Source of the DNA: Marinoscillum furvescens DSM 4134 | GTDB taxonomy: Bacteria > Bacteroidota > Bacteroidia > Cytophagales > Cyclobacteriaceae | Direction: 5' to 3' | Assembly (NCBI RefSeq): GCF_003386095.1 | Contig: NZ_QREG01000004.1 | Span: 62,001 to 126,000, forward strand | DNA: 64,000 nt | Program-made: the position numbers and the translations under genes | Shown here: positions 36,754 through 46,573 of the stretch, in pieces | How the letters are laid out: the number at the start of each line of letters is the position of its first letter | How positions within the stretch are numbered: position 1 is the first letter of the stretch | Notes under the pieces: generated by a model | The model's database searches: none | Seen by the model: only the letters and a program-made list of their open reading frames with translations | What the model was told of the DNA's origin: nothing

Positions 36754-39444
36754 TTACCCTCGCGCAAACTGAAGTGTGAATGTAGTGCCCTTGCCCAGTT
36801 CGCTCTTGCAGGTGATTTGTCCGTACATCGCTTCTACATATTTTTTTACGATAGAGAGCCCAAGACCTGTAGACTTTTCATTGGCCGTGGCTTTAGCCGT
36901 CAGCTGGCGAAACTCATCAAAAAGCCTGGCCTGATCCTCAGGACTGATGCCCGGGCCGTCATCAGTTATTGAGATAAGTACCTCTTGATTTTTGTGCTCC
37001 AGGGCAAGTTGTACCTGCGTATTCGGTTCTGAAAACTTCAATGCATTGGAAATCAAATTTTCGAGGATTCGAATGAGGTAGTTGGGGTCAGCGTCAATGA
37101 TGAGTTCCTGTTTTGGTAGCTCGGCGGTTACCTTTTGGTTCTTTTCTGCAGCGGATAAGGAAAAGTTGATCGCCAGCTGGCGGAGTAGGTCGTTGATGAT
37201 CACAGGTTTTAGCCGGACATCCACACTTTTGGATTCCATGGCACTTACGTCCAATAGCTCCGCAATCATGTTCGAAAGTCTGTCTGTAGCCTCCAGGGAA
37301 TAATCTACAAATTCCATTTCGGCCCCCAGTCTGTCGGATGCGCGAGTTTTTACCATAGAAATGAAACCCTTTATGAGCTGGACCGGATTCCTCAGGTCGT
37401 GCGCCACTACAGCCAGTATTTTTTTCTTTTCTTCGTTGAGCTCGGTGAGTTTCTTATTGGCCAGGTCTAGCTGATTTCTTTGTTGAGTGATTTCTTCATT
37501 GCGTATGGTGATCGACTCATTGAGTTCCTGCAGTTTTTTGTTGGTGCGGATTCTGTTTTGATAAAAAAAGTACAGCAGGAAGAGCAAAGCAGTAACTACT
37601 GCCAGCACGATGGCAACTATCAGCGTATTGGTGCGCTCCGTTTGAATTTTTTGATCGAGCATTAGTTTTTCCTTTTCGTTGGCAAATCGGATGGAATCTT
37701 TGGCCATTTCGAAAGCGTACGAGGCTTCCAGTCGCATGATTTTTCGGGTATTGTTATCGTTGAAAATGCTGTCTTGCAGCTGTGCGATGGCTAACTGGTG
37801 AGCAAGTGCGGGTTTATATTCACCTCGCTTTTGATGCAGTCTCACCAGTGCTGCTCGTCCTTCTTTCTCTAATTGTTGATTCGAAATCTCTTGGGCCAGA
37901 CCCACACCCTTTTCAAGGAAGGATAAGCTTTGTTGGGGTTTGTTTTGTTTGAACGCTAGTTCACCGAGTGCTAATAGCGCGGTGGCTTCCTGCCCTTGAA
38001 GTCCGTTTTGCTGGCTGATTTGGAGACTTTTGCGGAGGTGGTTTTCTGCTTCTGATGTCTGGTTCAGGAGCGTGAGGCTTAGCCCCAAATTAAGGTGATT
38101 TTCGCAGATGCCATATGGGTAATTGGTTTCCTGGTTGATCGCCAGTGCTCGTTCCTGGTAAAAAATGCTAGAATCAAGTTGCTCCAGGTTGTGGTGCAGC
38201 ATGCCGATATTGGTCAAAGCCTCAGCGATGTTGTATTGATCACCAACTGCCTCGCTGATGGCTGCTGCCTGGCGATAGTGTTGGAGGGCTGTTTCGGTTT
38301 GTCCTTGTACTTCATGGACCTTGCCGATGGCATTTAAAAACTCCCCTTCGAGGAGTTTAGCCTCAATGGTGCGAGCGTAGCGCAAAGCGATCAGGTAATA
38401 CTCCAACGCTTGTGGATAGTTGGATCTGTTGTAATAATCGTGCCCTAAATTTCGGTAAGCAATGCCAGCGTTGTATTTATCCTCAATTTCTTCATATAGT
38501 TGGATGGCCTTCAGTGCATAGTAGTCTGACGAGTCGTATTCATTTCGATCCGAGTAGACCGCACCGATGTTGCTGTAGTTTTGAATAATGCGACCCTTAA
38601 GCCCTTGCTCCAGGTTGAGCTTCATGGATTGGCGGTAGTAGTAGAGTGCACTATCGGCGTTGCCCAGGTTTTTGTGAGCTACACCGATGTTGTTTAAGGT
38701 ACCGGCCATGTTGTTCTTCTGGTTGTACTTTTTCTGAATTCCAAGTGCTTTTCGGTAGTAGTTCAGGCCAATCTCCGGCAATTCTTTTTCGATGTACATC
38801 ACGCCGGTATTCATGTAAACTCTTCCGAGTTTGGAGTCAGTTCCTTGCTGCAAGCAGATGGCTATGCACTTTTCGAATTGCTCAATAGCTTTATCCAGGT
38901 TTCCCAATAAGTAGAAATTGAGCGCCGTGTTGTTATAGACGGGCACATAATCTCGTGGCTCCTCACTTTGATTCAGTGCTGCAAGCGCTTCATCTAGTAG
39001 GCCTAGCGCTTCTTTGTATTTCCCTTTGGAGCGCTTAATTCGGGCTAGCCCCAGTTTGGCGTCAGTTATTCCTTTGTAATAGTTGAGGTCGGTAGCAAGG
39101 TTTAGCGCTTCTTCCAATTGCACGCTGGCTCTGGTATAGGCTGCAAGCTCTATCAGCATGCTACCGCGTATATTGAGTATGTCAGTTTTGGCAATGTTGT
39201 TTTGAGCACTGGCTGCCAGCTCCCAGGCCTGTTCTGTGTATTCAAGGACTTTGGCCGTATCTGTATTGATATGTAGTCTGCCAAGTTTGACATAGGTGTC
39301 TAGTTTCTCCTGATCGCTAATGGGGCTGGCAATCCTGCGAAGTAAAGAATCCACTTGCGCTTGATCTTGCGCTATGGTGTCGAAATGAGCAATAAGTAAG
39401 AATAGGGCACAGCAGCATACTGGCCAAAAAATGGGGCGCTTCAT
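36754..39444 (-). CDS. TPR-containing sensor histidine kinase
   Basis: Signal peptide, then about ten tetratricopeptide repeats (roughly residues 35-560; e.g. AGTLNNIGVAHKNLGNADSA), one membrane helix near 610-630 (TLIVAIVLAVVTALLFLLYF), a coiled coil, a HisKA domain with His682 in VVAHDLRNPVQLIKG, and a HATPase domain with ENLISNALKF and DDGPGIS. A periplasmic TPR sensor kinase of the common Cytophagales type. No response regulator is adjacent. Confidence 0.93.
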   Translation of the reverse strand: MKRPIFWPVCCCALFLLIAHFDTIAQDQAQVDSLLRRIASPISDQEKLDTYVKLGRLHINTDTAKVLEYTEQAWELAASAQNNIAKTDILNIRGSMLIELAAYTRASVQLEEALNLATDLNYYKGITDAKLGLARIKRSKGKYKEALGLLDEALAALNQSEEPRDYVPVYNNTALNFYLLGNLDKAIEQFEKCIAICLQQGTDSKLGRVYMNTGVMYIEKELPEIGLNYYRKALGIQKKYNQKNNMAGTLNNIGVAHKNLGNADSALYYYRQSMKLNLEQGLKGRIIQNYSNIGAVYSDRNEYDSSDYYALKAIQLYEEIEDKYNAGIAYRNLGHDYYNRSNYPQALEYYLIALRYARTIEAKLLEGEFLNAIGKVHEVQGQTETALQHYRQAAAISEAVGDQYNIAEALTNIGMLHHNLEQLDSSIFYQERALAINQETNYPYGICENHLNLGLSLTLLNQTSEAENHLRKSLQISQQNGLQGQEATALLALGELAFKQNKPQQSLSFLEKGVGLAQEISNQQLEKEGRAALVRLHQKRGEYKPALAHQLAIAQLQDSIFNDNNTRKIMRLEASYAFEMAKDSIRFANEKEKLMLDQKIQTERTNTLIVAIVLAVVTALLFLLYFFYQNRIRTNKKLQELNESITIRNEEITQQRNQLDLANKKLTELNEEKKKILAVVAHDLRNPVQLIKGFISMVKTRASDRLGAEMEFVDYSLEATDRLSNMIAELLDVSAMESKSVDVRLKPVIINDLLRQLAINFSLSAAEKNQKVTAELPKQELIIDADPNYLIRILENLISNALKFSEPNTQVQLALEHKNQEVLISITDDGPGISPEDQARLFDEFRQLTAKATANEKSTGLGLSIVKKYVEAMYGQITCKSELGKGTTFTLQFARG

Positions 39445-39688
39445 GTAGTGTATGACGAATGAAAAACCCTAAACTACCGAAAATAATCAGTACAATTGCC
39501 TAACTAAGGGTAAAATGAATTTCTTCAATAACGGGAGCTATTCGCGGCTTCTGAGCATTGCAAATAGTGTCCTGGTTAGGCTAAAAGCTCAGTGCCAAGT
39601 GTCAGGTTATAAAATGAGTCGATTTCCGGGCTGCTACAGGCTATTTTGGTTGCTCATCTATTTTGTTAATCAAAAAACCTAATTCACT

Positions 39689-41740
39689 ATGAGACTAAAC
39701 TTACTCGGACTTTTTGCTCTACTGCTGTGCTGCACTGTCACCGCGCAGGTGGCCAATGATGGGAGAGTCCTGCTGCAGGGCTTTTACTGGGAGTCATCAC
39801 ATGATTACCAGAATGACTGGTACCAATATGTAGAAGCCAAAGCCGCTGATATGGATGCTGCGGGCATTGACCTGATTTGGCTTCCACCTCCAAGCGATGC
39901 TGGATCATGGGAGGGGTACCTACCTAGAGAACTCAATAATTTTGCAAACTCGTATGGATCACTCAGTGAGCACCAAAGTTTGCTGAGCACACTGGATGGT
40001 TATGGTATTGATGCTATTGCTGATATTGTGGTCAATCACCGCGTGGGTTCCACCAACTGGGTGGATTTCACCAACCCTACCTGGGGAACCAATTCCATCA
40101 CCGCCGATGATGAGGTATGGAGTGAGCCAGCTTACAGTGGTATTGGCCTTCGTGGCAACTATGATACGGGTACACCGTATGCGGCGGCTCGTGACGTAGA
40201 TCATACCCAGACTTTTGTCCAAAATGACATCAAGGCATTTTTGGATAACCTAAAAGCACTGGGCTACGATGGCTGGAGGTATGATTTCGTGCATGGATTT
40301 TCCACACAATACATTAGTATGTACAACAATCACACGAGTCCGACCTATTCTGTGGGTGAAAACTGGAACAGCGACAAGCAGGTCATTCAGGACTGGATAG
40401 ATGCTTCAGGTTCTGCGGCATTTGATTTTCCTACTTACTATGCGCTCAAAGGAGTGATTCGAGACAATAATTATTCTTATCTCGCTTATCAGGGAGCTCC
40501 GGCTGGGGGTATTGGTTGGGATCCCAAAAACTACTCCACGTTTATTGAAAATCATGATACCCCGGATTATGACCCGAATAATAATGTGCTCAATGCCAGC
40601 AATGTTGGGCAGGCCTACGCTTACCTGCTTACGCACCCCGGTGTGCCTTGTATCTTTTGGTCGCACATGTATGAGTGGGGCACTGCGGTGACCAATGAGT
40701 TGAAAACACTCATTCAGCTACGAAAAGCTGCGGGCATTCATAGCCAAAGCCCTGTTACCATCCATCGCAGTGAAAGTGGCCTCTATGTAGCTTCTATAGC
40801 TGGAGACAACCATACGGTTTTCCTGAAGATGGGCTATACCAACTGGGGAGATCCTGCTAATGAGGGAATGGGTGGAAGTTGGAGTCTGGCTGCTTCCGGT
40901 ACCAACTACGCTATATGGTCTGAGGCAACTTCCGGAGGTGGTGGCGGAGGTGGTACGTCCATGACCGTCTATGCTCAAAACTACACGCATGCTTACGCTT
41001 GGGATGATAACCAAAATGCACTGCTAGGAGCATGGCCAGGGTCGGCCATGTCGGCTGGTGCTAATGGATGGAATGAGATTACTGTGCCAGCGACCTGTAC
41101 CAACATCATCTTTAGCTACAATGGTGGCAGTCAGACTGCAGATCTGAGTACGTGTGACAATCAGCCGTACTATTATAATGGTACGTGGCACGCTACGGAC
41201 CCTACTTCGGGAGGAGGGAACAATACACTGACCGTTTATGCTCAGGGATATACGCACTGCTATGCCTGGGATGACAACCTTAACCCACTCCTGGGAAGCT
41301 GGCCAGGCAGTGCTATGAACTCAGGTAATCCCTGGAACTCCATCACCATACCGGCTAGTTGCTCCAATGTGATCTTTAGCTACAATGGTGGAGGGCAAAC
41401 GGCTGACCTCTATACCTGTGGTCCGGATGCCTACTGGAATGGCGGGAGCTGGTCGAGTAGTGGGCGAACAGGAACGGTATTGAGCGCTGATGTTGCCGTG
41501 CACCCGAATCCGTTTTTTGATCATGCCAATGTCAGCTTTACGCTAAAAGAGCAAGCAGAAGTACGCATTCAGGTGTTTAGTTCCGCAGGTAAGCAAATGA
41601 AGGCTTTTGATCAGAAGCTTTCTCCTGGAAGCTATCAGGTGCAGCTTAGTGCAGAGGATTTACCTCCTTCCGAGGCGCTTTACATCTTGCGCATGCAGAT
41701 CGGTGAGGAGCAGTTGACTAGAAAATTAATCATGAAGTGA
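39689..41740 (+). CDS. Secreted GH13 alpha-amylase with two starch-binding modules and T9SS tail
   Basis: Signal peptide (to VTAQ), then a GH13 barrel with nucleophile Asp199 in GWRYDFVHG, acid/base Glu224 in VGENWN and Asp290 in IENHDTP. Two starch-binding repeats follow, each opening with TVYAQxYTHxYAWDDN (about 430-505 and 510-580), separated by glycine-rich linkers. The end is a T9SS sorting domain (VHPNPFFDHANVSF, then EALYILRMQIG). It degrades starch or glycogen outside the cell. It is a single gene, with its own terminator. Confidence 0.95.
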   Translation: MRLNLLGLFALLLCCTVTAQVANDGRVLLQGFYWESSHDYQNDWYQYVEAKAADMDAAGIDLIWLPPPSDAGSWEGYLPRELNNFANSYGSLSEHQSLLSTLDGYGIDAIADIVVNHRVGSTNWVDFTNPTWGTNSITADDEVWSEPAYSGIGLRGNYDTGTPYAAARDVDHTQTFVQNDIKAFLDNLKALGYDGWRYDFVHGFSTQYISMYNNHTSPTYSVGENWNSDKQVIQDWIDASGSAAFDFPTYYALKGVIRDNNYSYLAYQGAPAGGIGWDPKNYSTFIENHDTPDYDPNNNVLNASNVGQAYAYLLTHPGVPCIFWSHMYEWGTAVTNELKTLIQLRKAAGIHSQSPVTIHRSESGLYVASIAGDNHTVFLKMGYTNWGDPANEGMGGSWSLAASGTNYAIWSEATSGGGGGGGTSMTVYAQNYTHAYAWDDNQNALLGAWPGSAMSAGANGWNEITVPATCTNIIFSYNGGSQTADLSTCDNQPYYYNGTWHATDPTSGGGNNTLTVYAQGYTHCYAWDDNLNPLLGSWPGSAMNSGNPWNSITIPASCSNVIFSYNGGGQTADLYTCGPDAYWNGGSWSSSGRTGTVLSADVAVHPNPFFDHANVSFTLKEQAEVRIQVFSSAGKQMKAFDQKLSPGSYQVQLSAEDLPPSEALYILRMQIGEEQLTRKLIMK

Positions 41741-41772
41741 CCAGATTTTAATATCCCTCATTAAACCCAGAG

Positions 41773-41819
41773 AAGCCTCCATGCCAGTATCGGAAACGAG
41801 ACAGGATGGAGGCTTTTTT
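41773..41819 (+). terminator. Terminator of the amylase gene
   Basis: Ten-pair stem AAGCCTCCAT (41773-41782) / ATGGAGGCTT (41806-41815) with a long loop, then a T-run. Confidence 0.85.
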
Positions 41820-41941
41820 ATTGGTCACTTTTGGTCCTATCACCTATCCGTATTTTTTAGGATTCAAAAATGCGGGTATATGAGGAGGTGTGCTTTGTGG
41901 AATATGAGGTTTCTTCCATAGAAGAACAACATGAACCTATA

Positions 41942-42556
41942 ATGGGCAAAACAGGAAATATTTGGAACCGGGTAAAAGCAGTGGTGGTTTTGGTGCTGGT
42001 TTTTTTATTGGTGCTTGCGACCAACCTGATGGATAATCATCATTTTGACGTGGTAAAGCGCTCGCTCACTTCTGTATATGAAGATCGACTTCTGGTCAAG
42101 GATTACTTGTACAAAATGAGCAGGCAGCTTCAGCTAAAGGAAAAACACCTGAAAGAGCGTTCGGCCCATCTTTCCAGGCAGTTGGGCGTTCAGTCTACGG
42201 ATTCTATCCAAACCTTGATCAATAAATATTCTGCCACCAAAATGACGGCTTTGGAAGCATCCATATATGAAAACCTTTATGCTCAGTGGCAAACACTAAA
42301 AGGAAAGGAAGCCAGTTTTCTGCAAGGAGGAGCGGAGCTTTCGGAATCGCAGATTGATGAGCTGTGGGGGCTCAACTGGCAATTGCGTGAAACCATTGAT
42401 CATTTGTTTGAAATCCAGAAGAATGAGGGAAAGCGACAGATTGCTTTTTCGAATAGGGCGATAGCGAAAAGTGATCTGATGGCTAAGCTGGAGATCGGAG
42501 CATTGATCGTTATCGGTCTGATCATACAGGTGATCGTTTTTTACAGACCTGATTGA
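41942..42556 (+). CDS. Membrane protein with four-helix-bundle-like sensor region
   Basis: From the ATG at 41942, 204 residues: a helix anchor (VVVLVLVFLLVLATNL), about 130 residues of long amphipathic helices (e.g. RQLQLKEKHLKERSAHLSRQ), and a C-terminal membrane helix (GALIVIGLIIQVIVFY). The layout is like a sensor domain with no output domain. An upstream ATG at 41870 is possible but adds a non-hydrophobic leader. Function unknown. Confidence 0.65.
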   Translation: MGKTGNIWNRVKAVVVLVLVFLLVLATNLMDNHHFDVVKRSLTSVYEDRLLVKDYLYKMSRQLQLKEKHLKERSAHLSRQLGVQSTDSIQTLINKYSATKMTALEASIYENLYAQWQTLKGKEASFLQGGAELSESQIDELWGLNWQLRETIDHLFEIQKNEGKRQIAFSNRAIAKSDLMAKLEIGALIVIGLIIQVIVFYRPD

Positions 42557-42573
42557 ATCTTTGCCAGCGGGAG

Positions 42574-42605
42574 ATAAAAAAACCCTGACGAATAGTGTCA
42601 GGGTT
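42574..42605 (-). terminator. gapA: Terminator of gapA
   Basis: Stem AACCCTGAC (42581-42589) / GTCAGGGTT (42597-42605) with a 7-base loop and a minus-strand T-run; also works for the converging gene. Confidence 0.85.
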
Positions 42606-42633
42606 CTTTAGGAATTTTACGAGGAGTAAAATA

Positions 42634-43644
<1,011 letters not shown>

Positions 43645-43678
43645 TTATATGGTTTGTGTGAGTTTCTGAATTTTGCTA

Positions 43679-43708
43679 CAAAAGTATAACTAGATTTTAC
43701 AGAAACAA
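43679..43708 (-). promoter_or_regulatory. gapA promoter
   Basis: TTG (43708-43706), exactly 19 bases, then TACTTTTG (43686-43679), a perfect match to the Bacteroidota consensus. About 40 bases of leader to the gapA ATG. Confidence 0.8.
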
Positions 43709-43921
43709 ATTTCCTAAAAAGATCAGTTTAGGAGCTTTTCATGGGTCAGTTAGCAGACAAATGCGGTCTACTTCCAAATTTTGTTTTGTTTGAGCGAGTT
43801 GTCGAAAGGCAGAATGGTGAATTTGATGGTGGAGGGTGTGTTTTTTTGAAAAAGATTCAAATGAATATCAGGTAGTTATCCAGACGGGTGAAAAATATTT
43901 TGATTTTTTTTCGTGGAGTAT

Positions 43922-43951
43922 TTGCAGTTATGCAGACCTTTTTTACTTTTG
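43922..43951 (+). promoter_or_regulatory. Promoter of the tRNA-Glu region
   Basis: TTG (43922-43924), 19-base spacer, TACTTTTG (43944-43951), a perfect consensus. The transcript would start near 43957 and pass through both tRNA-like sequences. The 509-base gap from 43642 to 44150 holds only this, the gapA promoter and the tRNA fragment. Confidence 0.7.
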
Positions 43952-44036
43952 CACCACCGAAACAAAACGAGCAAGGCAAACGGCCACAAACGCTCGGAAG
44001 ATTGACCCACAAAAGCAGGGTATAAATGCTTCACTC

Positions 44037-44086
44037 GGTCCCTTCGTCTAGGGGGTATGGGCGGACGGCTAGTCACGCCAGGTTTT
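44037..44086 (+). pseudogene. Degenerate 5' part of tRNA-Glu
   Basis: GGTCCCTTCGTCTAGGGG here is identical to the 5' end of the intact tRNA 114 bases downstream. A disturbed D-arm follows, then a second block CGCCAGGTTTTCAT (anticodon stem and the TTC anticodon). After that the match ends; the anticodon 3' arm, T-arm and acceptor 3' half are missing. Confidence 0.65.
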
Positions 44087-44150
44087 CATACTGAGAGGAA
44101 AACCACACAGACAAAAACCTTTAAAGAAAGGTAAAAAAACAACAACACTC

Positions 44151-44222
44151 GGTCCCTTCGTCTAGGGGTTAGGACGCCAGGTTTTCATCCTGGAAACAGG
44201 GGTTCGATTCCCCTAGGGACTG
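44151..44222 (+). tRNA. tRNA-Glu (anticodon UUC)
   Basis: A full cloverleaf: acceptor GGTCCCT with AGGGACT, anticodon stem CCAGG/CCTGG around loop TTTTCAT (anticodon TTC), and T-arm with GGTTCGATTCCCC. No encoded CCA. Its 3' half overlaps the end of the recombinase gene on the other strand and marks the left attachment site of the prophage. Confidence 0.95.
44185..44222. other. Probable left attachment site (attL) within tRNA-Glu
   Basis: The overlap of tRNA-Glu and the recombinase coding end. The prophage genes begin directly here, so the crossover core should lie in the 3' half of the tRNA. The right copy must be outside the window. Confidence 0.55.
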
Positions 44223-45747
44223 CTGTAGTTGAATAAACCAGATTTACACCATTTGTAAGTCTGGTTTTTTCTTTTGTAGGGCTATGAATAACCGCGAAAA
44301 TGGAGTGTATACGTGGGGTTCGATATTCTTCTTTTTTCTTACTATACATTAAACCTTCTGGGAAGATCAATTTCTGAAGTTCCCTCTGGGCTGAAATATT
44401 GCTATCACGCCATATTTTGGAGGGTTTTGTAACAAGTTTGAGGCTGTTGTTAATGAACTGGGTGGGGTTCGATAATTGTACCTGGCTTCTGAGTGCGCTC
44501 TCAAGTTTGTGGATTTCATTTAGTGTGGATTCTTTATGCTTTTTATACGTCTCTGTATCTAATCCATCGTTTATATACTTCTTCTCCAGTTTTTCCAGAA
44601 ACTGAGACTGCTCAGTGATTCGCTTTTTCAATAATGCCTGGGATTCTCTTGCTTCTTCCTGCATTGAGTTGAATACAATCTCGAGCTCTTCTCTGAGTAT
44701 GTCTACATCGTTGTGATTGAGCGAGAAGGAGCTAAGCATATCGCTGAAGGTTTCGTGAAGCTTTTTGCCGGAGATATCACCGCAAGCACACTTGTAATAG
44801 ATTGGCTTAGACTTCTTTTCTCGATATGAGCCGTCTGGCTTTTGCTTGGTTTTGCGTTGGTAGGCAGTGTGGGATTTGCCACAGTCTGGGCATTGTAGAA
44901 ACTTCTTTAACGGGAAAAGATCTTCATTCTTCCCGGACTTCTTGTTGCCTGATAGAATATCCTGGACAAGCTGCCAGGTGGTAGGGTCTACGAGGGGTGG
45001 TTGATTCCCTTTTACTATTTCAGATCCTAATAGACGATGAGAAATGTAGCCCTTGTAAAAGACGTTTCGGAGCATTTTGCTCAGCGCCTTAAAAGTTACG
45101 TTAACACCTCTTAGGTTTAGAAATGTCTGTGCCTCGCGAATATTGTATCCATGATGAGCTATTTTGTCATAAGCTGCAGCGATCAGTTTGCCTTCATCAG
45201 TGATCTGAACTTCGCCGGTGTTCTTATCTTTCCAGAAGCCTCGAGGATACTTTCCCGCACACCAGTTACCTGCACGTAGTGATTGGATCATGCCGCGCTT
45301 CACTTTTTTAGATCTCCACAGATTGTCCACCGCAGGCATGGTGATGTAATTGCCGCGCATAATCAACGACTCAGGTACTTCGTAGTTTAACAGTTGATCA
45401 ATGGCCTGTAGTTCTATTCCCCATTGATCCAGTTGATTGATGGATACATAGGCAAGAACGTCATTACGGCTGAATCTGGAGTAATCGATGATCAATACCA
45501 GGGAAATAGAGGTGTGATGTTTCTTGAGGTAGTCCATCAGATCGACCCATCCTGGTCGCTTGAAATCCTTGGCTGAATGATCATCGATGAAATACTTTTC
45601 GGTGATCACGCCAAAGTTTGAGGACCACATCTCCATCTGTTCGCGCTGAGCCTGGATGCTGTACTTCTGTCTATAGGCATCATCAGTGGATTTTCGTAGG
45701 TAGCATACTGCTCTTTTGCCTTCAAACGAACTTTTATCAAGATACAT
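44185..45747 (-). CDS. Large serine recombinase (integrase)
   Basis: Integrates and excises the element. Resolvase-type catalytic domain at the N-terminus with Ser20 in VCYLRKSTDD, Arg residues in DYSRFSRNDV, then a recombinase domain (about 165-270), a zinc ribbon (CPDCGKSH near residue 290, CACGD near 325) and a long coiled coil (350-430). The final 13 residues (AVPRGIEPLFPG and stop) are encoded by the antisense of tRNA-Glu, so in the free element the end of the protein could be different. 520 residues. It reads toward the attachment site. Confidence 0.94.
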   Translation of the reverse strand: MYLDKSSFEGKRAVCYLRKSTDDAYRQKYSIQAQREQMEMWSSNFGVITEKYFIDDHSAKDFKRPGWVDLMDYLKKHHTSISLVLIIDYSRFSRNDVLAYVSINQLDQWGIELQAIDQLLNYEVPESLIMRGNYITMPAVDNLWRSKKVKRGMIQSLRAGNWCAGKYPRGFWKDKNTGEVQITDEGKLIAAAYDKIAHHGYNIREAQTFLNLRGVNVTFKALSKMLRNVFYKGYISHRLLGSEIVKGNQPPLVDPTTWQLVQDILSGNKKSGKNEDLFPLKKFLQCPDCGKSHTAYQRKTKQKPDGSYREKKSKPIYYKCACGDISGKKLHETFSDMLSSFSLNHNDVDILREELEIVFNSMQEEARESQALLKKRITEQSQFLEKLEKKYINDGLDTETYKKHKESTLNEIHKLESALRSQVQLSNPTQFINNSLKLVTKPSKIWRDSNISAQRELQKLIFPEGLMYSKKKEEYRTPRIHSIFAVIHSPTKEKTRLTNGVNLVYSTTAVPRGIEPLFPG

Positions 45748-45848
45748 TCTTTGCTTCTGTTTGTTTCTGCGTCTTAATATGGTGAGAATATAGGATTTGA
45801 GCTAGTTTTTTCAACGCCTTTCTGCGATCATCGATATGTTGATGATCT

Positions 45849-46133
45849 CTACTTTGCATCTCTGGCTTTCCAACTGGCTAGTGTGATTTCATGATCGACT
45901 TTCTTCATGAAAATCAATCCCATGTCAATAGCTTTCTGGATCCACTTTGGGTCTGTCTCATTGGTGACCGTTTGTTCGATAAGAACTGATCCATTCTCAT
46001 CCTGGTAAAGTACATAGTAATTAAGGCCATTTCGGCGTGAAAGATCTTCACGCCGGAACTGCTCTATGTTTTCTGCCTGGCACCAGGTTTTGTCAAATAC
46101 CGATATGGAGGAGATAGAGGATGCCATCATCAT
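45849..46133 (-). CDS. Small phage protein, unknown
   Basis: 94 residues, no motif that I recognise; acidic with a possible beta core (GLNYYVLYQDENGSVLIEQTV). Its start overlaps the stop of the upstream gene by four bases (ATGA), so it is coupled in the early operon. Confidence 0.6.
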   Translation of the reverse strand: MMMASSISSISVFDKTWCQAENIEQFRREDLSRRNGLNYYVLYQDENGSVLIEQTVTNETDPKWIQKAIDMGLIFMKKVDHEITLASWKARDAK

Positions 46134-46573
46134 TTCCTTTTCAGTTCTTTAGCTACCTGGAATTGAAGTCTCTTTAAATTCAATATTGAATTGACATTGT
46201 TGGTGACCGCTTTCGCCTGGTTTATGTACTCAGGATTCTCCCGTACTTTCTCAATATTATCGAGCAGCGTTTGTGTGAGATCATTGATGTCGAGATTGGA
46301 ATTCTTGACAATGGCCATGGCGAGCTCTGTGTTTTCATCCTTCGCCTTTTCCACTACTGTGGGAGTCATGTCCACAATAAGGCAGTCTTTGACGAATTGC
46401 TTCACGTCCTGAGCATGTAGATCTATGTCTTCATTGGTCCCTTCAGGTGACTCAGCTTTGATTCGAAATATTTCATCTCTCTGGAATACACCTAGTATTC
46501 GGATGTTTTTGCTGTGATACAACCAGTCTTTGCCGATCATATCAAATAGTTTTTCTTCTGGACTTTTCATCAT
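46130..46573 (-). CDS. Phage protein of unknown function, all-helical C-terminus
   Basis: 147 residues: an N-terminal beta-rich part (about 25-60; SKNIRILGVFQRDEIFRIKA), then helices. The end, LNLKRLQFQVAKELKRK, resembles the end of the upstream HNH-like protein (LELKRTQFQLNKQ), which may mark a shared interaction helix. It overlaps both neighbours. Confidence 0.6.
   Translation of the reverse strand: MMKSPEEKLFDMIGKDWLYHSKNIRILGVFQRDEIFRIKAESPEGTNEDIDLHAQDVKQFVKDCLIVDMTPTVVEKAKDENTELAMAIVKNSNLDINDLTQTLLDNIEKVRENPEYINQAKAVTNNVNSILNLKRLQFQVAKELKRK

Noticed and set aside
40930-41460. Recombination repeat in the amylase gene
   Set aside because: It is a normal duplication of starch-binding modules, with linker variation.
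44037-44100. A second functional tRNA
   Set aside because: The T-arm and 3' acceptor half are missing, so it cannot fold as a tRNA.
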